DNA from: Herbaspirillum sp. WKF16
GTDB taxonomy: Bacteria; Pseudomonadota; Gammaproteobacteria; Burkholderiales; Burkholderiaceae_D
Direction: 5' to 3'
Length of the DNA stretch: 64,000 nucleotides
Assembly (NCBI RefSeq): GCF_028993615.1
Contig: NZ_CP118632.1
Coordinates: 1,550,001 to 1,614,000, forward strand
A program made the translations under genes and the position numbers. The notes under the pieces were generated by a model. That model had not been told where the DNA came from. It ran no database searches and saw only the letters and a list, made by a program, of their open reading frames with translations. Below, piece after piece: positions 12,434-20,076 of the stretch (its first letter is position 1; the number at the start of each line of letters is the position of its first letter).

Positions 12434-12472
12434 TCCGGCACCGTCGAACGCTGCTTGGGGCGCCGTGAACGC

Positions 12473-12501
12473 CGCTGGGTCCCGGCCTGCGCCGGGACGA
12501 C
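12473..12501 (-). repeat. REP-like palindromic repeat (type 1)
   Basis: GCTGGGTCCCGGCCTGCGCC followed by GGGACGAC. It is the reverse-orientation form of the repeat, placed between glxR and the pyruvate kinase gene. Confidence 0.7.
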
Positions 12502-12549
12502 AGGAAAGGGATGGCCTCGAACAATCGCAGGCTGAAGCTATCTCCTCCA

Positions 12550-12584
12550 CGTCGTCCTGACGAAGGTCAGGACCCCGTGTCGTT
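12550..12584 (+). repeat. REP-like palindromic repeat (type 1), upstream of pykA
   Basis: GTCGTCCTGACGAAGGTCAG followed by GACCCCGTGTCGTTT. The core hairpin is GTCCTGACGAAGGTCAGGAC. With the copy at 12473 it fills most of the glxR-pykA gap. Confidence 0.7.
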
Positions 12585-12666
12585 TGCGCCGTATCCGGCA
12601 TCTGTCGAAATGGTCGTTCGCCTTCCATTTTTCAAACAACAACCACAACCATCCCGGAGATCCACC

Positions 12667-14085
12667 ATGCGCCGCCAACGCCAGGCCAAAATCGTCGCCA
12701 CCCTCGGCCCCGCCAGCGCCACGCCGCAGATGATCCGCGCACTGTTCGAGGCCGGCGCCGACGTCTTCCGCTTCAACTTCAGCCACGGCAGCCACGCCGA
12801 TCACCAGGCGCGTTATCTCATCGTGCGCGAAGTGGAGCGCGAGATCGGCCGGCCGATTGCGGTGCTGGCCGACCTGCAGGGTCCCAAGCTGCGCATCGGC
12901 CAGTTCGCCGACGGTCGCGTGACGCTGCTGCCGGGCCAGTCCTTCACGCTGGACCGCGGCGCCGCGCCGGGCGACGGCAGCCGCGTCTGCCTGCCGCATC
13001 CGGAACTGTTCGAGGTGGTCGCCGCCGGCCAGTCGCTGCTGCTGGACGACGGCAAGCTGCGCCTGCAGGTGGAGCACAGCGACGGCGCGCGCATCCGTAC
13101 CCGGGTGATCAACGGCGGCGCGCTGTCGGACCGCAAGGGCGTCAACGTGCCCGACGCCGTGCTGCCGATCCCGGCCCTCACCGACAAGGACAGGCGAGAC
13201 CTGGACTTCGCGCTGGACATGGGCGCCGACTGGATCGCATTGTCGTTCGTGCAGCGTCCGGAAGATGTGTTCGAGGCGCGCGCCCTGATCGGCGACCGCG
13301 CCGCCGTGCTGTCGAAACTGGAGAAGCCGGCCGCGCTGGATCGCCTGGATGAGATCGTGCAAGCCTCCGACGCCATCATGGTGGCGCGCGGCGACCTCGG
13401 CGTGGAGTTGCCGCCCGAGCAGGTGCCCGGCACGCAAAAGCGCATCCTGCGCGCCTGCCGCCAGCACGGCAAGCCGATCGTCATCGCCACCCAGATGCTG
13501 GAGTCGATGATCGCCGCGCCCGTGCCCACTCGCGCCGAAGTCTCGGATGTCGCCAGCGCCATCTACGACGGCTCGGATGCCGTGATGCTCTCGGCCGAAT
13601 CGGCCAACGGCGCCTATCCATTGCAGGCGGTGGCGATGATGGACCGCGTGATCGCCGAGGTGGAGCGCGATCCGCTCTACCGCAACATGCTGGACGCCCA
13701 GCACGAGGCGCCCCAGCCCAACGGCGCCGATGCCATCTGCTCGGCCCTGCGCGACGTCGCCGGCATCGTCGGCGCCACCGCCACGGTGACCTACACCAGC
13801 TCCGGTCACACCAGCCTGCGCGCGGCGCGCGAGCGGCCGATGGCGCCCATCCTCTCGATCACGCCGCAACTGCAGACGGCGCGCCGGCTGGCGCTGGTAT
13901 GGGGCGTGCATTCCACCATCAGCGACCGGATCCACAACGAAAGCGAGATGGTCAGCGCCGCCTGCCAGACGGCCCTGAAGGAAGGGTTTGCGAAGAAGGG
14001 CGACCAGATCGCGATTACCGCCGGCATGCCCTTCGGACAGCCGGGCAGCACCAATCTGTTGCGGCTGGCGGAGGTGTGGGGGTAG
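12667..14085 (+). CDS. pykA: Pyruvate kinase
   Basis: 472 residues from the ATG at 12667 (MRRQRQAKIVATLGPAS), which has a CCGGAGA site upstream. The reading frame stays open farther 5-prime, but that part covers a repeat and is unlikely to be translated. It converts phosphoenolpyruvate and ADP to pyruvate and ATP. Visible motifs are FRFNFSHGSHADH, the catalytic-lysine segment LSKLEKPAAL, MVARGDLGVELP and ATQMLESM. Its place behind glxR suggests an isozyme serving glycerate made from glyoxylate, but it may have its own promoter. Confidence 0.93.
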   Translation: MRRQRQAKIVATLGPASATPQMIRALFEAGADVFRFNFSHGSHADHQARYLIVREVEREIGRPIAVLADLQGPKLRIGQFADGRVTLLPGQSFTLDRGAAPGDGSRVCLPHPELFEVVAAGQSLLLDDGKLRLQVEHSDGARIRTRVINGGALSDRKGVNVPDAVLPIPALTDKDRRDLDFALDMGADWIALSFVQRPEDVFEARALIGDRAAVLSKLEKPAALDRLDEIVQASDAIMVARGDLGVELPPEQVPGTQKRILRACRQHGKPIVIATQMLESMIAAPVPTRAEVSDVASAIYDGSDAVMLSAESANGAYPLQAVAMMDRVIAEVERDPLYRNMLDAQHEAPQPNGADAICSALRDVAGIVGATATVTYTSSGHTSLRAARERPMAPILSITPQLQTARRLALVWGVHSTISDRIHNESEMVSAACQTALKEGFAKKGDQIAITAGMPFGQPGSTNLLRLAEVWG

Positions 14086-14100
14086 GCGCGCGCAGGCCGG

Positions 14101-14751
14101 TTATCGGCTGGTCAGCTCGGCCAAGCCACCGCTGCGCTGCATGTCCAGGAGGCATTTGATCAGCATCTGTTCCAGCATGTCGTCGAATACCTGCCTGGGC
14201 GGGCGCAGCCTGGCGTCGTCCGGCAGTTTGGATTTTGCCGTCACCGAGTAATATGCGCCACGCACAGCGGAGGACCTGGCGGTCGCGCCCTGGCGCTCGA
14301 TGAGCAGTGAGAGCTCGAACTCCTCTTTGGTCGTGACATGTCCATCTCCCCAACTCTTGCCGAGCTGGGTGCCCTTGTCGATGGCGTCACCTATGTCGGA
14401 AACATTGTTGAGCGTCACCGTCACCGTCCCCATCCCCGATTTCCGTTCTTGAACGATCTCGACCATTCCGGTGCGCTGGAACGCTTCGGTGAACTTCTGT
14501 CGGAGCATGTTCATGTCCGGTGGCGGTATCTCGAGTTCCATGAACCCTTTTTCCCTGGATGGCGGATGGCCGTTCATTTGCCATTCGACTTCGAGTTTCA
14601 GCTTCAACGGCTCACTATTCTGGGTGAGATCCGCCGCGCTGGCCCTGCTCAGGGAGGTATCGGGATAGGCTCCGACGGCAATGGGGGCGCAGCCGGAGAG
14701 CGTGATCGTCAGACTGCAGGCAAGCGCTAGAATGGCTTTTCGGATGTTCAT
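14101..14751 (-). CDS. Putative lipoprotein, 216 aa
   Basis: Starts at the ATG at 14749-14751. A lipoprotein signal peptide with lipobox LSGC is followed by a mature part with no family I recognise. The segment GMGTVTVTLNNVSDIGDAI and the C-terminal VFDDMLEQMLIKCLLDM look like an ordinary folded domain. It converges with pykA with only 15 bases between stops. The next upstream gene on the same strand is another small lipoprotein 25 bases away, suggesting co-transcription. Function unknown. Confidence 0.75.
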   Translation of the reverse strand: MNIRKAILALACSLTITLSGCAPIAVGAYPDTSLSRASAADLTQNSEPLKLKLEVEWQMNGHPPSREKGFMELEIPPPDMNMLRQKFTEAFQRTGMVEIVQERKSGMGTVTVTLNNVSDIGDAIDKGTQLGKSWGDGHVTTKEEFELSLLIERQGATARSSAVRGAYYSVTAKSKLPDDARLRPPRQVFDDMLEQMLIKCLLDMQRSGGLAELTSR

Positions 14752-14776
14752 GGAGGGGCGGTGACCTGACGATGTG

Positions 14777-15301
14777 TTATTTTTCAAAGATACCGAGTTT
14801 GGCGGAACCCTGGGCTTCAATCTTTTCGCCGACGATCGTCTTGCTGGCTTCTTCCTCGATCCAGACGGCCGAATACGCTTCGGTCAATTTCCCTCGCACG
14901 ACATAAACCTTGCCGGCCTCCGGTGTGAAACTGACAACCCCTTTTACGCCATACACGGTGTTGGCCATCGCCATGATGGGCGCGGCATACGTGGTCCGGG
15001 CGGAGACGCCGATCTTCAGCGGCTGCGCGGGAATCGGGCGCTGCACCTTCTGGACCGCCATGATCGATCCCCGGCCTTCGTTGGCGCGGCGCGTGGTAAA
15101 CAGGGCATTGTCGATTTCAGCCTCATTCACGGACAGCGCATAGAAGATGTCGGCCTTGCTCATGCTGTAGACATCGGATGAATCCTTCAGCAGCGCGGTG
15201 GGGCCCCTGTAACCTTCCGGTACTGCCGTCGTGTATGTCGCGCAAGCGGACAGTGCGAGCGCTGAAGCCAAGATCAGGCCGGCGCGAAATGCTGTTTTCA
15301 T
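14777..15301 (-). CDS. Putative lipoprotein, 174 aa
   Basis: The ATG at 15299-15301 is preceded by a GGGGGAA site; an alternative upstream start would add 12 residues. The lipobox is LSAC, giving a lipid-anchored protein that begins CATYTTAVPEGYRGPTA. The mature part has SFTPEAGKVYVVRGKLTEAYSAVWIEEE, reminiscent of small DUF2846-like lipoproteins, but I cannot assign a family firmly. It sits in a run of three exported proteins on the reverse strand. Confidence 0.75.
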   Translation of the reverse strand: MKTAFRAGLILASALALSACATYTTAVPEGYRGPTALLKDSSDVYSMSKADIFYALSVNEAEIDNALFTTRRANEGRGSIMAVQKVQRPIPAQPLKIGVSARTTYAAPIMAMANTVYGVKGVVSFTPEAGKVYVVRGKLTEAYSAVWIEEEASKTIVGEKIEAQGSAKLGIFEK

Positions 15302-15403
15302 GCTGAATTCCCCCTTCATCTGATTTATTCTGATCACCTTCCCGGGTAAGCCCGGAGCCTGATTTTAAATCAATCGGGGCGTATTCTTCCCATGCCGCTT
15401 GCA

Positions 15404-15997
15404 TCAATTCTCGCGTAGGGTGAATCGATAGAAGTTGCCGGTCTCGACGAAGCGGGTTCGAAGGATTTCCCCTGATGGAACGCTGGATTTGCCGTCGTCC
15501 GCGTATTCGATGAACTCGACGCCCTCCGCGTCGTAGGCCGCGCGGTAGTCGATGATCCTTGCCAGGAAGAAGCGAATTCGTTTTTCCCCATCCAGAGCAA
15601 TGCCTTTGCACGATCCGAACAGGCTTGGAAGCTTGCGGATGCGTGCTCCCCTTGCCTCCATAAGATAAACCGACAAGTGCCGGGATCCCGTCCCGCTGCT
15701 CGAACCCGTTCCTTCAATGCAGTAATGACCGGCGCTACGATACAACGTTGCAGTCTTTCCCAGATCCGCGGGATAGACGTCTTCACCGGGAAAGGCAAGC
15801 GCACGGTTGAGACGGTATTGTTTCCCATCGATACGCACGCTATGCCGGGAGGAAACGGCGATCTCCTCGCCATCTCCTGTGAACAGCCGGGCCGGCAAGC
15901 TTGCGTAGAGCTCCTCGTAGCTGCTGAACACGCGCGGTTCCTGCGCATGAGCGCTTAGCAGGCCGCAGAGCAGGGCGGCGGGCAGCAGATTCTTCAT
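15404..15997 (-). CDS. Exported hypothetical protein, 197 aa
   Basis: The ATG at 15995-15997 starts a cleavable signal peptide (MKNLLPAALLCGLLSAHA) with probable cleavage at AHA-QE. The mature protein has two Cys, in GHYCIEGTG and FGSCKGIA, which could form a disulfide in the periplasm. I do not recognise the family. It follows the 8-oxoguanine deaminase gene by 19 bases on the same strand but is unlikely to act in purine metabolism. Confidence 0.7.
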   Translation of the reverse strand: MKNLLPAALLCGLLSAHAQEPRVFSSYEELYASLPARLFTGDGEEIAVSSRHSVRIDGKQYRLNRALAFPGEDVYPADLGKTATLYRSAGHYCIEGTGSSSGTGSRHLSVYLMEARGARIRKLPSLFGSCKGIALDGEKRIRFFLARIIDYRAAYDAEGVEFIEYADDGKSSVPSGEILRTRFVETGNFYRFTLREN

Positions 15998-16016
15998 GGG
16001 CGGAGAGGGCGGGATC

Positions 16017-17396
16017 TCAACGCGCCGCCTCGGCCAGTTCGAGCGACAACTTGTTGTGACGCTCCAGCACCGCCCCCAGGTCGATGGTGGCGAGCTGGCC
16101 TTCGCGCACCACCACGCGGCCGTTGATGATGCTCCATGCCACGTCGCCGGGCGTGCAGAACACCAGCGCCGCGACCGGGTCGTGCAGGGCGCCGGCCAGG
16201 CCGATGCGGCGCGTGTCGAACAGCGCCACGTCGGCCGACATGCCGGGCTTCAGGGCGCCGATGTCGTCGCGGTTCAATACCTTCGCGCCGCCCAGCGTGG
16301 CGATCTCCAGCGCCTGGCGCGCGGTCATGGCGTCGGGGCCGAAGCCCACGCGCTGCAGCAGCATGGCCTGGCGCGCCTCGCCCATCATGTGGGCGGAGTC
16401 GTTGGAGGCGCTGCCGTCCACGCCCAGGCCGACCGGCACGCCGGCATCGATCATCTTGCGGATGGGGGCGATGCCCGAGGCCAGTCGCATGTTGGAGCAG
16501 GGGCAGTGCGCCACGCCGGTGCCGGTGCGGGCGAAGAGTTCGATGCCGTGGTCGTCGAGCTGCACGCAGTGGGCGTGCCAGACGTCGTGCCCGACCCAGC
16601 CGCAATCTTCCGCGTACTGGGCCGGGGTCATGTTGAATTTCTCGCGGCTGTAGGCGATGTCGTTGACGTTCTCGGCCAAGTGGGTGTGCAGCGAGACCTG
16701 GTAGTGGCGCGCCAGGTCGGCGGCTTCGCGCATCAGGTCGCGCGAGACCGAGAACGGCGAGCAGGGCGCGACCACGATGCGCTGCATGGCGTGGCGGCCG
16801 GCGTCGTGGTAGGTCTCGATCAGGCGGCGGGTGTCTTCCAGGATGGCGCCTTCCTCCTCCACCACGCGATCCGGCGGCAGGCCACCCTTGGACTGGCCCA
16901 CGCTCATCGCCCCGCGCGCGCCGTGGAAGCGCATGCCGATCTGGGCGGCGGCTTCCAGGCTGTCGTCCAGGCGGGTCTTGTTGGGATAGATGTAGAGGTG
17001 GTCGCTGCTGGTGGTGCAGCCGGAGAGGATCAGCTCGGCCATCGCGGTCAGCGTGGAGACCTTGATCATCTCGGGGGTGAGGCCGGCCCAGATCGGGTAG
17101 AGGTTGGTGAGCCAGCTGAAGAGTTCGCCGTCCTGCGCGGCGGGGATGGCGCGCGTGAGGCTCTGGTACATGTGGTGGTGGGTGTTGACCAGGCCGGGGA
17201 GGGCGACGTGGTGCGCGGCGTCGATGATCTCGTCGGCTTCTTGCGGCAGCGCGCCGGTGCGGCCTACCTGCTCGATGACGTTGTTGCGGATGAAGATGGC
17301 GCCGTCCTTGATCTCTTCGCGGGTGTCGTTCATGGTGACGACGACGGCGGCATTCCTGATCAGCAGGGTACGGTTGGGGGCGTGCGCTTGGGGCAT
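16017..17396 (-). CDS. 8-oxoguanine deaminase (amidohydrolase family)
   Basis: 459 residues from the ATG at 17394-17396. It is a cytosolic metal-dependent amidohydrolase of the TrzN/AtzB/8-oxoguanine deaminase group that converts 8-oxoguanine to urate. Metal ligands are visible in LVNTHHHMYQSL (His73, His75), SLHTHLAEN, WHAHCVQLDD and GLGVDGSASND. Placement in a urate-producing and urate-consuming locus supports the 8-oxoguanine assignment over other substrates of this group. A frame extension upstream of the ATG runs into a repeat and was discarded. Confidence 0.88.
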   Translation of the reverse strand: MPQAHAPNRTLLIRNAAVVVTMNDTREEIKDGAIFIRNNVIEQVGRTGALPQEADEIIDAAHHVALPGLVNTHHHMYQSLTRAIPAAQDGELFSWLTNLYPIWAGLTPEMIKVSTLTAMAELILSGCTTSSDHLYIYPNKTRLDDSLEAAAQIGMRFHGARGAMSVGQSKGGLPPDRVVEEEGAILEDTRRLIETYHDAGRHAMQRIVVAPCSPFSVSRDLMREAADLARHYQVSLHTHLAENVNDIAYSREKFNMTPAQYAEDCGWVGHDVWHAHCVQLDDHGIELFARTGTGVAHCPCSNMRLASGIAPIRKMIDAGVPVGLGVDGSASNDSAHMMGEARQAMLLQRVGFGPDAMTARQALEIATLGGAKVLNRDDIGALKPGMSADVALFDTRRIGLAGALHDPVAALVFCTPGDVAWSIINGRVVVREGQLATIDLGAVLERHNKLSLELAEAAR

Positions 17397-17700
17397 GTCG
17401 GGACTCCTTGGTGTGTTCCTTGTTTGGTTTTTGGGTTTGTTCCGGCGCAGGTGACAGTGGAGTCCCTTGTTGTCCCTATTGACGCTGCGGCGGGGTGGGT
17501 TGGTATTTGTTTTTAAGTTGTTAGTTTTTGATTGCTTGAGTAGTTTGGTCTTGCTGCCTGCAGATGTACCGGCTTTAGTCTTATCTCTCTCTGGTCGGAG
17601 CGGAGCGCCGGGGACGGCCCGGCAGCCGCTCACTTTCTTTGGCCCGCCAAAGAAAGTAAGCAAAGAAAACGGCCCCTAAGTGCCAGCCCCTTCGGGGTTC

Positions 17701-17786
17701 CCGTCGGTGCGCGCTAAAAAGTGGGGTCGTCAGAGTCGCTGCGCTCCGACTGACGCCCTGATCCACTTTTTAGTGCGCACCGACGG
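17701..17786. repeat. Large inverted repeat (cruciform candidate)
   Basis: The left arm 17701-17724 and right arm 17763-17786 are 24 bases each and pair at 23 positions (ends CCGTCGGTGCGC and GCGCACCGACGG; inner ends AAAAAGTGG and CCACTTTTT). Inside are shorter arms GTCAG-GTCG and CGACTGAC. The whole is a two-tier hairpin of 86 bases. Confidence 0.85.
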
Positions 17787-17875
17787 CTGGCCCACAAGGG
17801 GAACGGCATGTCCGGCTCGCCTGCGGCATCGCGGGTCTCCGACTCGCCTGCGGCTTTGTCTTGCTTGCTGCCGTC

Positions 17876-17924
17876 ACTCGCTACTTGCTACTTGCTACTT
17901 GCTACTCGTTACTTGTTACTCGCT
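17876..17924. repeat. Seven tandem heptamers (ACTTGCT type)
   Basis: Units in order are ACTCGCT, ACTTGCT, ACTTGCT, ACTTGCT, ACTCGTT, ACTTGTT, ACTCGCT, exactly 49 bases. This is a short VNTR-like array in non-coding DNA. Confidence 0.9.
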
Positions 17925-17960
17925 GGCGCTTCGCTTCGGCGAATCACTCTCGCATTTAAT

Positions 17961-18000
17961 CCGTCATCCCGGCGCAGGCCGGGATCCAGTGTCGTTCAAC
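17961..18000 (+). repeat. REP-like palindromic repeat (type 1)
   Basis: GTCATCCCGGCGCAGGCCGG, then GATCCAGTGTCGTTC. It ends 30 bases before the uraD-allC stop and is the right end of mosaic copy B. Confidence 0.8.
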
Positions 18001-18030
18001 GGACGTGGATGCTTAACAAACGTCCCTCCA

Positions 18031-19794
18031 TCACTGCTTCGGCCGGAAGCTGCGCAGGAAATCCAGCAGGATCCGTCCCGATACCTCGGCGTCGTCCGCA
18101 GTCATGGTCTCCAGCGGGTTGTGGCTGATGCCGCCGTTGCCGCAGCGGGTGAACAGCATGCAGACGTCGGTCATCCTGGCGATCGTCATGGCGTCGTGGC
18201 CGGCGCCGGAGGCCAGTTCGAAGGGGGCGATGCCGGCGCGCTCGGTGGCCGCCGCCAGTTGTTGCATCAGCCATGGCGCGCAGGGCGCGGCCGGGGCGGA
18301 GACGGTTTCTTCGATCCTGGCGTCGACGCTGCGGCGTTCGCAGATTTCCTCGATCTTCTCCAAGACGTCGGCCACCGCGGCCAGGCGCACGTCGTCGCGG
18401 GCGGCGCGGATGTCCAGCGAGAGCTGGCAGGCGCCGGGGATGACGTTGGTCGAGCCGCGCGGCACCTGCAGCTGGCCGACGGTGCCCACCAGCGAGGCGT
18501 GCTGGTCCCGCGAGCAGCGTTGCTCCACGTAGAGGATGATCTCGGCGGCCGCCGCGGCGGCGTCGCGGCGCATGTCCATCGGCGTGGTGCCGGCGTGGCT
18601 TGCCACGCCCTTCAAGTCCACCAGGTAGCGCGAACTGCCGGCGATCGAGGTGACGATGCCCACCGGCAGGTCGCGGTTCAGCAGCACCGGGCCTTGCTCG
18701 ATGTGGACTTCCACGTAGCCCAGGATGTCGGACGGGTCGCGCGCGATCTGCGGGATGGCGGCGACGTCGTGGCCGGCCTGGGTGATGACCTCGCGCATGG
18801 AGACGCCGTCGCGGTCTTGCAGCTCCAGCAGGTTCAGGTCGAATTGGCCGATCACGGCGTTGCTGCCGAGGAAGGTGCTCTTGAAGCGCACGCCTTCTTC
18901 TTCCGAGAAGGCGATCACTTCGAAGTGGAAGGGGAGGGTCTCGCCGCGTTCGTTGAGTTCCTTGACGGCCGCGATGGCCAGCAGGATGCCTTCGCGGCCG
19001 TCGTACTTGCCGCCGTTGCGCACCGTGTCGTAGTGCGAGCCGGTCAGCAGCGTCCTGGCCTGCGGGTCGGTGGAAAGGTAGCGGCCGACCACGTTGCCCA
19101 CGGCGTCGATATGCACATGCATGCCGGCTTCGCGCATCCAGTGCGCGATCTGGTCGGCGGTGCGGCGGTGGGCCTCGGTCAGGTAGGTGCAGGTCAGCGC
19201 GCCTTCGTCCTCCGACAGCGCGCCGATTTCCTCCGCCCATTGCATCACGGTGGCGCCCAGCGCGGGCCGGTGGCCGAGCAGGTCGTTGATGCGCATCTCG
19301 GCGATGCGGCCGATCTGGCGCAGCGCTTCGCGCAGCTCGTCTTCCGGCTGGTTGCGCAGGCGACGGGTGAAGGTGGCGAGGATCTGCTGGCGCGTCAGGC
19401 CGGCGCCGGTGGGGCCCTTGACCGCCAGGATGAAGGGGAAACCGAAGCGCGCGTTGTAGTCGGCGTTGAGCTTTTGCAGCGCGGCGAATTCTTCCGGCGT
19501 GCACAGGTTCAGGCCGGCCTTGGCCTGCTCGCCGGTCGACTCGGCGGTCAGCTCGCCGGCGATCGCGGCGCGGCCGGCCAGCTCAGGGTGGGCCCGGATC
19601 AGGCCCAGCTGTTCGGCGCGCTCGGCTTCGGTGACCACCTTTTGCAGCGCCAGCTTGAACGCCGCCAGGGTGCGGAACGGACGCTGCGCCGCGGCGCGCT
19701 CGGGAATCCAGGGCGAGTGCTCGTAGATGCCCTGCAGGGCGGCGATGAAGGCCGGGGCCTCGGCGTGGTTGAGTTGTTCCAGTGTCGTCGTCAT
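18031..19794 (-). CDS. Fused OHCU decarboxylase and allantoate amidohydrolase (UraD-AllC)
   Basis: 587 residues from the ATG at 19792-19794. Residues 1 to about 170 are a 2-oxo-4-hydroxy-4-carboxy-5-ureidoimidazoline decarboxylase domain; the family His is in LIRAHPELAGRAA (His69). Residues about 180 to 587 are an M20 amidohydrolase of the AllC/ureidoglycolate hydrolase/carbamoylase type. Its metal ligands are in TGSHYDTVRNGGKYDGREG (His254, Asp265) and FSEEEGVRF (Glu299-300). The first domain forms S-allantoin from OHCU; the second probably opens allantoate with release of ammonia. Fusing two non-consecutive steps, with allantoinase encoded separately, is unusual. Confidence 0.93.
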   Translation of the reverse strand: MTTTLEQLNHAEAPAFIAALQGIYEHSPWIPERAAAQRPFRTLAAFKLALQKVVTEAERAEQLGLIRAHPELAGRAAIAGELTAESTGEQAKAGLNLCTPEEFAALQKLNADYNARFGFPFILAVKGPTGAGLTRQQILATFTRRLRNQPEDELREALRQIGRIAEMRINDLLGHRPALGATVMQWAEEIGALSEDEGALTCTYLTEAHRRTADQIAHWMREAGMHVHIDAVGNVVGRYLSTDPQARTLLTGSHYDTVRNGGKYDGREGILLAIAAVKELNERGETLPFHFEVIAFSEEEGVRFKSTFLGSNAVIGQFDLNLLELQDRDGVSMREVITQAGHDVAAIPQIARDPSDILGYVEVHIEQGPVLLNRDLPVGIVTSIAGSSRYLVDLKGVASHAGTTPMDMRRDAAAAAAEIILYVEQRCSRDQHASLVGTVGQLQVPRGSTNVIPGACQLSLDIRAARDDVRLAAVADVLEKIEEICERRSVDARIEETVSAPAAPCAPWLMQQLAAATERAGIAPFELASGAGHDAMTIARMTDVCMLFTRCGNGGISHNPLETMTADDAEVSGRILLDFLRSFRPKQ

Positions 19795-20076
19795 GTGCTT
19801 GCCGGGCGGGCTTGGCCGACCGGTCCCTTGGGTTGTGTTCGTGGGCGCGGGCGGCGCCGCTTGCCGGCATCTGATTTTCACGATTGTCGGGCGCGATTGT
19901 CGCGCCCGAATGTCGTGGACAGCCGCCGCCGGGCGCGCTTTTCTCCGCAGGCTAGACTTTAAAACATCCGGGCCGGATTGGCATCAGCCGTTTCATCTGG
20001 GCGCTATGCGATTTCGCTTATCACCGCACATATGGGGCGGCCGATATAAGCCTCATCTGCGCCGCCCGTGGCCGCA
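19795..20076. promoter_or_regulatory. uraD-allC upstream region with CATATGG motif
   Basis: 282 bases between the permease stop and the fusion-gene start. CATATGG is at 20029-20035 in ACCGCACATATGGGGCGG, about 240 bases from the start codon. It matches the core seen before the AzgA-type permease and in the puuE-uraH intergenic palindrome. Confidence 0.35.

Larger units (their letters stand above)
17547..18000. repeat. Mosaic intergenic repeat, copy B (with internal insertions)
   Basis: It matches 7236-7460 in order: GGTCTTGC, GCAG-TGTAC, a TCTCTC tract, CCCCTAAGTGCCAGCCCC, CACAAGGGG, TGTCCGGCTCGCCT and finally TTAATCCGTC plus the palindrome. Copy B is about twice as long because it also carries the 86-bp inverted repeat and the heptamer array. 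Confidence 0.7.
17397..18030. other. 634-bp intergenic region made of repeats; no gene
   Basis: This gap separates the 8-oxoguanine deaminase start from the uraD-allC stop. It holds mosaic repeat copy B, a large inverted repeat, a seven-copy heptamer array and a REP-like palindrome, each listed separately. The first 150 bases (17397-17546) are T-rich on the plus strand and hold the deaminase promoter. No credible coding sequence was seen. Confidence 0.7.

Noticed and set aside
12511-12666. N-terminal extension of pyruvate kinase
   Set aside because: The extra 52 codons cover a REP-like repeat and do not resemble the family; the ATG at 12667 has a good ribosome-binding site and the expected KIVATLGPAS start.
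17876-17924. CRISPR array
   Set aside because: Seven adjacent 7-mers with no spacers; too short and no cas genes nearby.
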